Positions 44,264 through 53,257 of a stretch of 64,000 nucleotides of DNA are shown here, one piece after another; the first letter of the stretch is position 1, and each line of letters starts with the position of its first letter. The translations under genes were made by a program, and so were the position numbers. This stretch comes from Streptomyces sp. NBC_00377 (lineage in GTDB: Bacteria; Actinomycetota; Actinomycetes; Streptomycetales; Streptomycetaceae). The DNA is taken from positions 8,308,001 through 8,372,000 of the forward strand of contig NZ_CP107958.1 in the NCBI RefSeq assembly GCF_036075115.1, given 5' to 3'. Under the pieces are notes generated by a model. The model made no database searches and was not told the origin of the DNA. It saw only the letters and a list, made by a program, of their open reading frames with translations.

Positions 44264-44295
44264 CCGACAGGCCGGTGGTGGTACCGGCCTGTCGG
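44264..44295 (-). terminator. Terminator after the Tat-exported hydrolase gene
   Basis: CCGACAGGCCGGT (44264-44276) and ACCGGCCTGTCGG (44283-44295) form a perfect 13-bp stem with a 6-base loop, 13 bases beyond the stop codon of the minus-strand gene. Confidence 0.8.
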
Positions 44296-44307
44296 GGGCG
44301 CTTTCGG

Positions 44308-45426
44308 TCAGGCGAGGTTCTTGGTGAAGAACTCGTCGAACCTGTCGAAGGGGATGAGGTCTTTGCGGTCGTACAGGTCGACGTGGTCCGCGCCTGGGAC
44401 AATTACGAGGTCGATGCTGTCGGGTGCCTTGGCCTGGATGTCCTCGGAGTAGTAACGGGAGTGCGCGTCGGCGCCTGCCACCAGGAGCGCCTTGCGGGGT
44501 GCCAGCATGTCGATGTTCGTCGCCAGCTGGAAAGCGAAGAATGACATCGGCGTGGTGCCGGTGAATGCGGTGGTGGAGTTGATCGAGCGCGGGTGGTAGC
44601 CGCGCTCGGTGCGGTAGTAGTCGAAGAAGATCGCCGTGATCGGGTCGGCGTCTGCCGGGAGGGTCTCGGGAAGGACGCGGTTTGTGGGGGCGACGTTGCC
44701 GTTGTCGTCGAAGGGGACCTCGTGTGAGAGTCGCGCGTAGGTGCCGTTCTTGGCGTCGATCCAGCGCTGCCGGCTGAGGTGGTCCACGACCTTCTGGCGC
44801 TGCTCACGTGTGTAGTAGTCCTTGTGGCCGCGGGACATGCTGCGCGACATGTCGTACATCGAGGCCGTGGCGACCGCCTTGATACGGCTGTCTGCAGCCG
44901 CCGCGGTGAGCGCCATAGCGCTCAAGCCGCAGACGGCCTGCGCGCCGATCCGCTTGCGGTCGACGATCTTCTGCAGGCCGAGGAAGTCGACGGCGGCGCT
45001 GTAGTCCTCGGTGTAGATGTCCGGCGAGGCCACGTCGCGCACCGTGCCGCCGCTCTCCCCGGAGAAGGAGGGGTCGAAGGCAAGGGCGACGTAGCCGCGA
45101 CGGGCGAACTCGTTGGCGTAGAGCCCCGAGGACTGTTCCTTGACCGCGCCGATCGGGCCGCTGACCACCAGGGCGGGCAGCTTGCCCCTGGCGTTCTTCG
45201 GCACGTAGAGGTCCGCAGCGACCTCGATGCCGTAGCGGTTCTTGAACCGCACGGAGGACCGCTCGACGTTCTTGTCCAGCGCGAAGGTGTAGCCGCCCTT
45301 GTCCGTGGCCTCGCCCTGTCCTGTAGCGCCCGCGGCGCGGCTCGTCTCCGCACCGAAGGAGGGCACAGCCGCGGCGGTGGCGGCACCGGTAGAGGCGATC
45401 AGTCCGAGCGCTTTACGACGTTCCAT
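44308..45426 (-). CDS. Exported alpha/beta hydrolase (YcjY/dienelactone-hydrolase-like)
   Basis: The 372-residue protein begins MERRKALGLIASTGAATAAA, a probable twin-arginine signal. The hydrolase domain follows (about 58-372), with LPALVVSGPIGAVKEQSSGL as the oxyanion strand, YVALAFDPSFSGESGG, the region AQAVCGLSAMALTAA around the nucleophile elbow, and IVPGADHVDLYDR carrying the likely catalytic His. The elbow GLSAM is unusual. The substrate is unknown. The promoter contains conserved element copy C, linking it to the MFS and Mo-hydroxylase units. A terminator follows. Confidence 0.9.
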   Translation of the reverse strand: MERRKALGLIASTGAATAAAVPSFGAETSRAAGATGQGEATDKGGYTFALDKNVERSSVRFKNRYGIEVAADLYVPKNARGKLPALVVSGPIGAVKEQSSGLYANEFARRGYVALAFDPSFSGESGGTVRDVASPDIYTEDYSAAVDFLGLQKIVDRKRIGAQAVCGLSAMALTAAAADSRIKAVATASMYDMSRSMSRGHKDYYTREQRQKVVDHLSRQRWIDAKNGTYARLSHEVPFDDNGNVAPTNRVLPETLPADADPITAIFFDYYRTERGYHPRSINSTTAFTGTTPMSFFAFQLATNIDMLAPRKALLVAGADAHSRYYSEDIQAKAPDSIDLVIVPGADHVDLYDRKDLIPFDRFDEFFTKNLA

Positions 45427-45502
45427 GGAGGCGACCTCATACTCGATCGGTGGAGGAAAGGGCGCGACGGTCGGTGATCTCGTGACCGAGGCGCGATTTC
45501 AG

Positions 45503-45563
45503 GAAACCGCTTCTGCGCCAGGCGTGGCAGGTCGCATTTATAGGGGGTACAAGCTCGACCCCC
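45503..45563 (-). promoter_or_regulatory. Conserved regulatory element, copy C (exported hydrolase)
   Basis: Read on the minus strand, GGGGGT-N9-ACCCCC (45563-45543, centre CGAGCTTGT) is followed by TATAAA (45542-45537) and GGTTTC starting at 45508, again 34 bases from the start of the TATA box. It points at the hydrolase start at 45426. Confidence 0.75.
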
Positions 45564-45809
45564 CACCCCGCGGGGTGTGTGTCGTAGCGAGGAAGGCGCA
45601 GCACACCGACGCCTCGGCCAGGCCGCCGCCATGTCCGAGGGCGGCCCGATTGGTGCAGGCGCCTCGGGCGGACGGCGTCCTTACTGGAGGAGAACCGAAC
45701 CGGGCGCGGACGAGCGCTGAGCGACAACGAACCGCGACCGCTTCCACGAGGCCCAGTGGCGACGATGCAGCGCCGCAAAATCTTGCCACGGTCCTACCCG
45801 CGCCATCTG

Positions 45810-45863
45810 CCACGGTGGCCGGGGGCGTCCACCGGCAAGATCCTGAAGCGTGAACTCGCCTGA
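45810..45863 (+). pseudogene. C-terminal tail of an acyl-CoA synthetase
   Basis: Eighteen codons read PRWPGASTGKILKRELA and a stop, the conserved C-terminal end of AMP-forming ligases with the catalytic Lys. Nothing upstream in frame resembles the rest of the enzyme. Confidence 0.6.
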
Positions 45864-45884
45864 CGGCGACGCCAGTTGTGTCCG

Positions 45885-46025
45885 CAGTGTGTTCCCTTCG
45901 GGTCCTCCTTGTGGGTGGCCCGGAAGGAGGCATGTACCGAGAACCATGGTGCTGACTCGGTGGTGGCGGCCGCGCGCCGGAACTGGCCTGCCCCCCCCGG
46001 AGCCGATCGGCTTGCCCTCTCCAAG
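45885..46025 (-). pseudogene. Internal fragment of an acetyl/propionyl-CoA synthetase
   Basis: This stretch is a degenerate copy of 55832-55960 within the intact synthetase gene. The shared text includes GTTCCCTTCGGGTCCTCCTT, and the translation FRATHKEDPKGT matches FRAIRKEDPKGT. Frames are broken on both sides. Confidence 0.75.
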
Positions 46026-46185
46026 GCCGTTGGCGCCTGGCGGAACAGGAAGACAGTGCATTTTCAGGAACATCAGGAGGCTCGCGGCGTGCCGTAAGTA
46101 GTAGTTGGTCAGTGCCAGGCACTCGGTGAAAGCCCCACGCACACGAGTGGATCACCCAATGCGGTCTTTCGACGGATCTGGTTGA

Positions 46186-46262
46186 TCAGGCGCTGCGCTG
46201 TCGGGCACGCAGTTGCCGGGGGGATTCGCCGTACCACCGTCGGCAGGCCCGCGTGTAACTGC
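46186..46262 (-). pseudogene. C-terminal fragment of an AraC-family regulator
   Basis: The translation SYTRACRRWYGESPRQLRAR plus a short tail and stop matches the second helix-turn-helix end of AraC/XylS regulators (AFRRWYGESP-type). Only about 24 codons remain. Confidence 0.55.
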
Positions 46263-46269
46263 TGGTCGC

Positions 46270-46710
46270 GACCTCACAGCGCTCCCGCCGGACTTCCTGC
46301 GGGAATTCGTGCGGAGTGTCATGTGCGTTCCGCGGACGGAAGGCTTCGGCGCACGGCTGGAACTGCCAGAGAAGCTGCCCGACTGGCTCGACCAGGGTGA
46401 CGTGGACTTCCTCGTGGCCGAGCTCGAGCACACGGGGCTCACTGGGCCACTGAACCATTACCGGACCACTGATCTGAACTGGGAAGTCCTTGGAGAGTAC
46501 AAGGACAGGCCGGTGACCGTGCCCGCGCTCTTCATCGGGGGCGACCGGGACGTGACGACGATCTGGAGCCAGGAAGCGATCGCCCGGATCGGCGAGAAGG
46601 TCAAAGACCTGCGGGGAGCGGTGATCCTGGCCGACTGCGGGCACTGGATCCAGCAGGAGCAGCCAGAGGCGGTCAACAGGGAGCTCCTCGCCTTCCTCGC
46701 CGGTCTCTGA
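46270..46710 (+). pseudogene. 5'-truncated epoxide hydrolase-like alpha/beta hydrolase
   Basis: The last 147 or so codons of an epoxide hydrolase remain in frame: LPEKLPDWLDQGDVDFLVAE, GLTGPLNHYRTTDLNWEVL, VPALFIGGDRDVTTIW (acid of the triad) and ILADCGHWIQQEQPEAVNRE (catalytic His). The nucleophile half is missing, so no activity is expected. An ATG at 46321 exists but would give an incomplete enzyme. Confidence 0.75.
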
Positions 46711-46994
46711 TCGGGCAGGGCATTGGCCGGGTGGCAGTGGTGCCGGTAACCGTCGCCAGCTGCTCGGGCGCCCCTCACGCCCTGGTTGGAAGAGGGGCGC
46801 TTGTCGCCGGCGAGGCTGCTCGCAGAAGGCACGCAACGTCGACCGATTCCATAGTCGCCATCGGTCAAGGCTGCACGAAGACCACGCCCACCTCCGGATG
46901 CAGGGATGCCGGCGATCGCGATCGGAGATTGTCCGGGGCCGACCATCCTGCTATTGTATTATCATCGTAATTCAAAACATTCAGGGAGCTGGCC

Positions 46995-47810
46995 ATGACA
47001 GCAGACAGACCGCTTGCGCTCGTGACCGGCGCGTCCTCAGGTATCGGCAAGGCGACATCGCACGCGCTCGCCGAGGCAGGGTTCGACGTGGTCGGGACGA
47101 GTCGCAAGGTGACCGCGGGAGATTCGCGCGGCGGCGTGACGTTCCTGAGTCTCGATGTCACCCGCGATGACTCGGTCGAGAGCGTCGTTCAGCAGGTGAT
47201 CGAGAAGTTCGGGCGTATCGACGTCCTGGTCAACAACGCCGGGATCGGTGCCAACGGAGCCGCCGAGGAAATCTCCGCAGCCCAGGCACAGCGCATCTTC
47301 GAGGTGAACGTCTTCGGCCTGATGCGCATGACCAAGGCCGTCCTGCCGCACATGCGCCGCCAGGGGAGGGGGCGCATCATCAACATCTCCTCGGTGATCG
47401 GATTCGTGCCCAACCCGTTCATGGCCGTCTACGTCGCGACGAAGCACGCGGTGGAAGGCTACTCCGAGTCCGTGGACCACGAGGTCCGTGAGCAGGGCAT
47501 TCGAGTCCTGCGCGTCCAGCCGGGGCCCATCAACACCCCGTTCGACGTCAACATGATGCAGGCCGACACCCCCCTGCCGATATACGCGCGGCAACGGGCC
47601 GTATTCGATGAGTTGATGGAGGAGCAGATGAGAAGTGGCGACGATCCCGCCGTCGTCGCCAAGGTGGTCGTCGCGGCAGCGACCGACCCGAAGCCGAAGC
47701 TGAGCTATCCCGCCGGCTCGATCGCCGCACGCGTGAGCGTGCTGCGGCGCATCGTCCCGGCCCGGGCCTTCGACAAGAGCGTCCGCAAACTCAACCGCAT
47801 GACCAGCTGA
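46995..47810 (+). CDS. Short-chain dehydrogenase/reductase
   Basis: The 271-residue SDR has ALVTGASSGIGKATSHALAE, LVNNAGIGANGAAEE and the active site INISSVIGFVPNPFMAVYVATKHAVEG read in pieces as ISSVIGF and YVATKHA. The Arg-Lys after the second strand (VGTSRKV) suggests NADP(H). The C-terminal extension with basic residues (VLRRIVPARAFDKSVRKLN) resembles DltE/YqjQ-like or membrane-associated SDRs. ATG 46995 follows CAGGGAG. Its AT-rich promoter (46950-46980) shares a short motif with that of the SDR at 42880-43578. Confidence 0.92.
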   Translation: MTADRPLALVTGASSGIGKATSHALAEAGFDVVGTSRKVTAGDSRGGVTFLSLDVTRDDSVESVVQQVIEKFGRIDVLVNNAGIGANGAAEEISAAQAQRIFEVNVFGLMRMTKAVLPHMRRQGRGRIINISSVIGFVPNPFMAVYVATKHAVEGYSESVDHEVREQGIRVLRVQPGPINTPFDVNMMQADTPLPIYARQRAVFDELMEEQMRSGDDPAVVAKVVVAAATDPKPKLSYPAGSIAARVSVLRRIVPARAFDKSVRKLNRMTS

Positions 47811-48551
47811 CGGCACAGAGCCGGGAACATGTGCGGATCGTGTCCTTCGGAATACTGGGTTCACGGGAATTGAGCACGAGCCTGAACTCTGGCCGTTGCT
47901 GAAGTCCGTCGGACGCGGCCGCGGTTACCAGGTCGCGTACTGCCCTTTCGAGTTCGAGTCGGGGTAGAAGTACGGTCCCGTGTGGTGGGCAGGAACCCGT
48001 CGAGGCGCCACTCCGCGCGGCATCGCCGTGCCGCGTGCGTAGGAGTCCCATCATCGTCGTCGGGGACGGCCGCCAGTGCGCCCCGTTCTACAGCGACAGT
48101 AAGCATGACCGGACCACTCAGATTTTTTGGCGAGCGCATGACCGGCCTCGAACCCTGGCAGCGCGAAGGCTTCGATCCCAAGCTCAACCTGCACGAACTG
48201 CTGCGCAGTCCCGCTTCATCGAAGTGATCCGGCCGGAGGCAGAGGCCGTCGTCAACGAACTGCACCGCCTCACCCAGGACTCCGCCTACGCGGACCGTAG
48301 TATCACGTGATCACCCTGCGCCACGGCGACCGGACGCAACTGGTACAGAACTTCGTCGACCAGCACAGCGCATCGATGTGTCGGCCCGTGAACGTCACAG
48401 CATCCTGGTCGGCACACCCGAGTAGTTCAAGGGAGACCAGCGCGACGTCATTCTCCAGTCGATGGTCGTCGACGGAGCCAACGTCATCGCCGCAGCGTTG
48501 GGCATGGACGTGGTGCTGACGCAACACGTCGTCGGAGTGCCCCGCATGTTC
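47811..48551. other. Decayed region with unidentified coding remnants
   Basis: Several short frames look protein-like but incomplete: 47866-47967 (+; PELWPLLKSVGRGRGYQVAY), 48107-48227 (+; MTGLEPWQREGFDPKLNLHE) and a shifted continuation to 48307 (FIEVIRPEAEAVVNELHRLT). I cannot assign a family to any of them. No intact gene is supported. Confidence 0.5.
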
Positions 48552-49451
48552 TTACGGGGCCAGCAAAAGCTTTCCTCGCAAGCCTCCCTGCTCGAACGCC
48601 TTGTGCGCCGCTGCGGCGTTCGACAGCGGGTAGGTGCGGCAGAGCGGCACTGACAGCGTGCCGTCGGCCAGTTGCTCGGCGATCACGGCCAGTTGGTCTC
48701 CGCCCTCCTCGACGTAGCATTTGCGGGGCGTGATCTCGCGCTGCGGACCCGGCTGTTCGTTATCCGTGATCGAGAGGAATTCGCCGCCGTCGCGCACGGT
48801 CGAGATCGTCTGCGGGAGCCCCGCGGTGTCGATGACGGCGTCGAACGCCTGCTGAGGAACGTCTGCACCGGGCGGATACACCGTACGAACGCCGAGCGAG
48901 GTGAGATCGTCCTTGTCCGTGGCTCGGGCGAGGCCCGAGACCTCGTGCCCGGCCTGGACGAGCCACTGGACGGTGACCCGTCCCACCGCGCCGGCGGCTC
49001 CCGTGACGAGCACCTTCGCCCGCTCAGGCAGGTGCAGGTTGCTCATGAGCTTGGCCGAGGTCAGCACGGTCAGGGGAGCCGCCGCCGCGGTCTCCAGACT
49101 GAGCCCGGCGGGTACCGGGGCGAAGAGCTCTTGCGGTGCGCTGACGAATTCCGCGTAGGTTCCGTGGAGCCGGGTCATCTGCTTGACCATGCCCATCACC
49201 CGGTCGCCCACCCGGAACCGGGAAACCTCTGAGCCGACGGCGTCGACGGTTCCCGCGACATCCCAGCCGAGCACGGCGGGGAAGGTGAGATCGAGTCCGG
49301 GGATGCCTCGTCGGGTCCAGACGTCGACCGGGTTGACCGCAGCGAAGGCCGTCTTCACCCGGATGTCGTGCGGCCCGGTCTGCGGGAGCTCCACATCGGC
49401 GTAGGTGAGTTCGTCCGCCGGTCCGGTGCGGACGATGACTGCTGCTTTCAT
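48552..49451 (-). CDS. NADP-dependent quinone oxidoreductase-like protein (zinc-free MDR)
   Basis: The 299-residue protein belongs to the QOR group of medium-chain reductases. It has FAAVNPVDVWTRRGIPGLD, VLGWDVAGTVDAVGSEVSRF and the cofactor loop VLVTGAAGAVGRVTVQWLVQAGH. Zinc ligands are absent, as expected. It would reduce quinones, enones or similar electrophiles with NADPH. ATG 49451 follows GAAAGGAACTC. The upstream gap (49452-49968) holds only an MFS remnant. Confidence 0.92.
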   Translation of the reverse strand: MKAAVIVRTGPADELTYADVELPQTGPHDIRVKTAFAAVNPVDVWTRRGIPGLDLTFPAVLGWDVAGTVDAVGSEVSRFRVGDRVMGMVKQMTRLHGTYAEFVSAPQELFAPVPAGLSLETAAAAPLTVLTSAKLMSNLHLPERAKVLVTGAAGAVGRVTVQWLVQAGHEVSGLARATDKDDLTSLGVRTVYPPGADVPQQAFDAVIDTAGLPQTISTVRDGGEFLSITDNEQPGPQREITPRKCYVEEGGDQLAVIAEQLADGTLSVPLCRTYPLSNAAAAHKAFEQGGLRGKLLLAP

Positions 49452-49499
49452 GCTGAGTTCCTTTCGGGGATCACCGTGAGTTCAGGGCGCTGATTTCGG

Positions 49500-49720
49500 G
49501 CTGTGCAGCGAGCAGAACACCAGTGCGGAGGCCGACGCGGGGCCGATCGCTGCGCCGAGGGGGCAGAGGGGGGTGAACACTGCTCGGGCACAGAGGCTGT
49601 GACCCCGATGACCTGGGTGGCGCTGGAGGAGGTCTCGGCGAGTACCTCAAGGGTCCGGGCTGCTGCGAGGACGATCCGCCGGAGATCCGGGCGGTCATGG
49701 AGGTAGATCCGAGGGTCGCG
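49500..49720 (-). pseudogene. C-terminal fragment of an MFS transporter
   Basis: This is a broken copy of 51118-51360 in the intact MFS gene. Shared protein text is ATQVIGVTASVPEQ against ATQVIAATASVPEQ, and the end PHWCSARC is out of frame with the parent's ALASALVL end. Several indels disrupt it. The rest of 49720-49968 shows no recognisable gene. Confidence 0.8.
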
Positions 49721-49968
49721 AGCGAGGCCAGGACTGATACCGAGTTGGCGGAGCCGTGGTGGGCGATGCCGAGGGACGCCGTCTCGCATCGGCCGATGCT
49801 GGGCTTGCCCATCTGCAGCGCGATCTCCCGCACTCGGTTCCCGGTCTGCTGTCGGCGTCGACCGCTCCACCGTCATCCGCGCCGCGGGAACGACCGGGTG
49901 ACCGACAGCGGCGGCCGCCGCCGTGCGGCATTCTGCTGCGCGCGGCGGCCTCATGTGTAGTGGTCGGG

Positions 49969-50967
49969 TCAGGACTTGGTGACGACCACTTCGTAGGTGG
50001 GTGAGGCGGGCGGGTCCTGCGGCGTGGGGCGGGTGTCGAAGTGGGCGTTCACCGCGGCGAGCAGGTGGCCGAAGCGCGCCGCCGTCGCCGGGACGCCGTA
50101 GGCCGGGCTGGTGATCTCCTTCCCGAGGGTGCCGCTGCGCAGGTCGCCACTGAGCTTGAAGCGGGAGATCTTGTTGTCGAAGCCCTGCACCACCCACAGA
50201 TCTCGGCCGTGGAGCACGAGACCGTCGGCGTTGGGTGCCTTGACGCCCTTGATCACCGTGGAGGCACCGGTGTCCGGGTTGATGGTGTAGATCCGCTGGT
50301 TCGCGAAGTGACCGACGATCAGCGTCTTGCCATCGGGCGTGGCCTCGATCCCGTTGAGGTTGTACTCGCCGCTCAGCTCGGCGGCCGGGCCGGTGACGTC
50401 GAGGGTGCGGACCTGTCCCAGGGTGCCCTGCTTGCCGACGGGCACGAAGTGGAGTTTTGCCTGCGCGGAGTCGGTGAACCAGGCGCCGCCCGCGGTGAGG
50501 ACCACGTCGTTGATGAGGCTGGTGGTGCCGGGGGTGGCGAGTTGGAGGGTGGCGACCTCCGCACCGGTGGAGGTGCTGTACACGTACGCCTGGCCGCTCT
50601 TGTCACCGGCGACGAAGAGCAGACCGTGGCGCGTGTCGGCCTTCATCCCCACTGCCGCCCGGCCGGCGGGGGCGTCGATGAAGCGTTCCGCGGTGCCGGT
50701 GCGGATGTCGCCGCGGTAGATGTCTCCGGCGTAGAGGTCGCCGGCGTAGAAGGTCGTCCCCTTGCCTGCCGCGATGCCCTCGGCGGATGTGGCGCCGGGC
50801 AGCGTGATGACCTTGTTCTGTACGGCCGAGTGGTGGGCGGTGGGGGTGGCGGCGACAGCGGTGGCCGCCGTGTGGGAACCGGCGACGAGCAGTCCCGCCG
50901 CGAGAAACGTGACGGGTACGCCCTTCAGGACACGGGCGGGCGAACGCTTCCAGAGGATTGTGCGCAT
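49969..50967 (-). CDS. Secreted beta-propeller protein (SMP-30/NHL-like)
   Basis: The 332-residue protein has a signal peptide (about 1-41, ending ATAVAATPT) and repeated beta-propeller blades rich in Gly and Asp: TFYAGDLYAGDIYRGDIRTG, LLFVAGDKSGQAYVYSTSTG, INDVVLTAGGAWFTDS, GIEATPDGKTLIVGHFANQ and VQGFDNKISRF. This resembles SMP-30/gluconolactonase-like six-bladed propellers exported by actinobacteria. Metal ligands typical of lactonases (Glu near the start, Asn and Asp later) may be present as AEGIAAG, NDVV and ADGLVL. ATG 50967 follows CAGGAAG. It shares the strand with the following MFS gene. Confidence 0.85.
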   Translation of the reverse strand: MRTILWKRSPARVLKGVPVTFLAAGLLVAGSHTAATAVAATPTAHHSAVQNKVITLPGATSAEGIAAGKGTTFYAGDLYAGDIYRGDIRTGTAERFIDAPAGRAAVGMKADTRHGLLFVAGDKSGQAYVYSTSTGAEVATLQLATPGTTSLINDVVLTAGGAWFTDSAQAKLHFVPVGKQGTLGQVRTLDVTGPAAELSGEYNLNGIEATPDGKTLIVGHFANQRIYTINPDTGASTVIKGVKAPNADGLVLHGRDLWVVQGFDNKISRFKLSGDLRSGTLGKEITSPAYGVPATAARFGHLLAAVNAHFDTRPTPQDPPASPTYEVVVTKS

Positions 50968-51112
50968 GGAGTCTTCCTGTCGTGTGAGTTCGGGTGAGTC
51001 CTGGCCCCACCTGTCAGGTGGGGCGCGGATGCGCCCCTGCGGGGTGGCATCGGGTGTGTGCCGGCGCCGTGGCGGACGGGCCCGTGACGCGCAATGTCGG
51101 CTGCGGTTCGTG

Positions 51113-52339
51113 TCAGAGCACCAGTGCGGAGGCGAGCGCGGGGCCGATCGCGCCGCCGAGGAGGTAGAGCAGGGTGAACAGCCCGATCGCTGTCGGCTTG
51201 TCCTGTTCGGGCACGGAGGCCGTGGCCGCGATGACCTGGGTGGCGTTGGCCGAGGTCGCGGCGAACAGCGCCAGGAAGATCCCGGCCAGCAGGAGAACCG
51301 GCGCACTCGCGAGGACCGCGGCGAGTACGGCGGCGGTCCCGGCTGCGACGAGGACCATCCGTACGTTCGTGCGGGAGAACCGGGCGGCGACGGAGGTGAA
51401 TCCGAGGGTGGTGAGCGAGGCCAGGACCATCGCGATGAGCTGCCCGGTGGCGGCGGCGTCTTTGGTCCAGTGGGCGCGGGTGATGAGCAGCTGCGGGATG
51501 ACGAACAGCAGGGTGAAGTACCCCGCGGAGAGAGCGAGTGTCAGGCAGGTGGCGGTCTGGAACCTCGCCGACCGGATCGTGGCGACCGGCACATAACCGT
51601 CGGGGCGGCGGCGCGTATGGATGATGAGCAGGGTGATCGAGATCGCCGTTGCTGCCAGGGCCGGCAGTGGGTTCGAGGCGACCATCACGATACTTCCGGA
51701 GAGCACCGCGACCAGCAGCGCGCCCCCGGCGTCGAAACGGCCGGTGCCGGCTGTGTCTGGTGCCAGGCGGCGGCTGACGACGGGTACGGCGATCAGCGTG
51801 ATCGCCAGCATGGAGAGCGCGACGCGCCACGACAGGACGTCGGTGAGCTGGGTGCCGATCAGCGGACTGACCGCACCGAACAGCCCCATCCCGGCGCTGA
51901 TGGCGCCGATCCTGCGGGCGCTGCCGGCCAGGGCGATGGCGAGCACGTTCAGGCCGGCTCCGCCGGCGGCCTGGGTGGCCCGTCCGGCCACGGCCAGGGG
52001 CAGCCAGGGCGAGACCAGGACGATGAGCGTGCCGGCGGCGACGAGCGCGGCGCTCGTGAAGAGGACCGTGGGCCTGCCGCGATGCCTCATGAGCGCGGCT
52101 TGCAGGGGTGTCGCAACCGCCAGGGCGAGCGCGAACACGGTGGCGAGCCAGGAAGCGGTCGCGGCGGTCGTGTCCAGCGCGGTGCCGATGTCGTCGAGGA
52201 TGAGCACCGTCGCGTTGTTCGCGGCGGCCACCGGCGACGCCATGAGCACGAGCCACAACACCGGCACCAGTGGCCGGGAGAGCTCCCGCGCGGGGCTCTG
52301 GCTGGACGTGTGTGAATGTGCGGGTGAGCTGTCCGTCAT
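51113..52339 (-). CDS. MFS transporter (DHA2-like drug efflux)
   Basis: The 408-residue membrane protein has about 12 or more helices, an A-like motif LMRHRGRPTVLFTSA after TM2, and GRATQAAGGAGLNVLAIALA in TM4, as in DHA2-type exporters. The C-terminal part contains ALSAGYFTLLFVIPQLL and ALFAATSANATQVIAATASV. It likely exports an organic compound. ATG 52339 follows GCGGAGA. Pieces of this gene occur at 43795-44040 and 49500-49720. An SDR gene lies just upstream on the same strand, followed by an iclR gene in the opposite direction. Confidence 0.92.
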   Translation of the reverse strand: MTDSSPAHSHTSSQSPARELSRPLVPVLWLVLMASPVAAANNATVLILDDIGTALDTTAATASWLATVFALALAVATPLQAALMRHRGRPTVLFTSAALVAAGTLIVLVSPWLPLAVAGRATQAAGGAGLNVLAIALAGSARRIGAISAGMGLFGAVSPLIGTQLTDVLSWRVALSMLAITLIAVPVVSRRLAPDTAGTGRFDAGGALLVAVLSGSIVMVASNPLPALAATAISITLLIIHTRRRPDGYVPVATIRSARFQTATCLTLALSAGYFTLLFVIPQLLITRAHWTKDAAATGQLIAMVLASLTTLGFTSVAARFSRTNVRMVLVAAGTAAVLAAVLASAPVLLLAGIFLALFAATSANATQVIAATASVPEQDKPTAIGLFTLLYLLGGAIGPALASALVL

Positions 52340-52459
52340 GGTCTCCGCGCCTTTGGGGTGCGGGCGGGGCTTGTCCGGTCGCCTACCGCCGGCGCCCCGC
52401 CCTTGAAAGGGTGGCAGGGCCAGGACCGCATTCTCGGTGCTGACCCTGCGCATCGGGTG

Positions 52460-53146
52460 TTACCAGGGCAGGATCTGCTCGTCCTGGTAAAAGGCGCCGG
52501 TGCCCGCCTCGGCGGGCAGGTTGACGACGTGCTTGACGCTGGCCGCGCCGTCCGCGAGGGGGCGGCCGCCCTCGCCACCGAGATCGCTCGCCGTCCAGCC
52601 CGGGCTCGCGGCGTGAACGGTGATCCCGTCCTCGGCGAGCTCTGCGGCCAGCGAACGGGTCAGCGCGTTGAGAGCCGCCTTGGACGCACCGTAGGCAGGA
52701 GTGGCCGCCCCCATGCGCGCCAGCGACGCCGCCTCGCTGGACACGTTGACGATGCGGGCACCCTGCGCCTTGCGCAGCAGCGGCAGCATGGCCTGGGTGA
52801 CACGCCACGTGCTGAAGAGGTTGATCTCCAGCGCGTCCTGCACCACGCCGAGGTCGGCGGTGGATGCCTGCTGGGCGTAGTCGAAGATGCCACCGACGTT
52901 GTTGACCAGCACGTCAAGACGGCCGTGCTCGGCCTCGACCTTCTGCGCCGCGGTCTTGATGCTCGTCGGGTCCGAGGCGTCGAGCTGGACCGGGTGGGTG
53001 TCGCCGCCGATCTCTGCGGCTGCCTGAACTGCGGCATCGCCGTTGCGGGCGCTGAGCAGCACGGTGTCGCCGTCCGCGGCGAACTGGGCGGCGAGCTCGC
53101 GGCCGATGCCGCGGTTCGAACCGGTGATGAGGATGACGCGTGCCAT
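52460..53146 (-). CDS. Short-chain dehydrogenase/reductase
   Basis: The 228-residue SDR has VILITGSNRGIGRELAAQFA, VNNVGGIFDYAQQ and the active site SSEAASLARMGAATPAYGAS followed by KAALNALT. The Arg after the second strand (LSARNGD) suggests NADP(H). The asparagine-glycine motif NNVG replaces the usual NNAG. The ribosome site is AAGGAAGAG. It diverges from the iclR gene, whose inverted repeat operator (53258-53301) lies in the shared promoter, so the SDR and the MFS gene behind it are likely targets. Confidence 0.93.
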   Translation of the reverse strand: MARVILITGSNRGIGRELAAQFAADGDTVLLSARNGDAAVQAAAEIGGDTHPVQLDASDPTSIKTAAQKVEAEHGRLDVLVNNVGGIFDYAQQASTADLGVVQDALEINLFSTWRVTQAMLPLLRKAQGARIVNVSSEAASLARMGAATPAYGASKAALNALTRSLAAELAEDGITVHAASPGWTASDLGGEGGRPLADGAASVKHVVNLPAEAGTGAFYQDEQILPW

Positions 53147-53257
53147 AGCTGTGTCTCTTCCTTGCGGGGGGATGGGTGGGGGCCGGCCGATACGGCCGCT
53201 GATGCGGCGTCCACCACGGACGCGCCCTCGGTCACCACCTTGGTTCCGTGAGAGCAC

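Noticed and set aside
45427..46994. A complete biosynthetic or degradative operon between the hydrolase and SDR genes
   Set aside because: All recognisable pieces there are truncated and belong to unrelated families on both strands.
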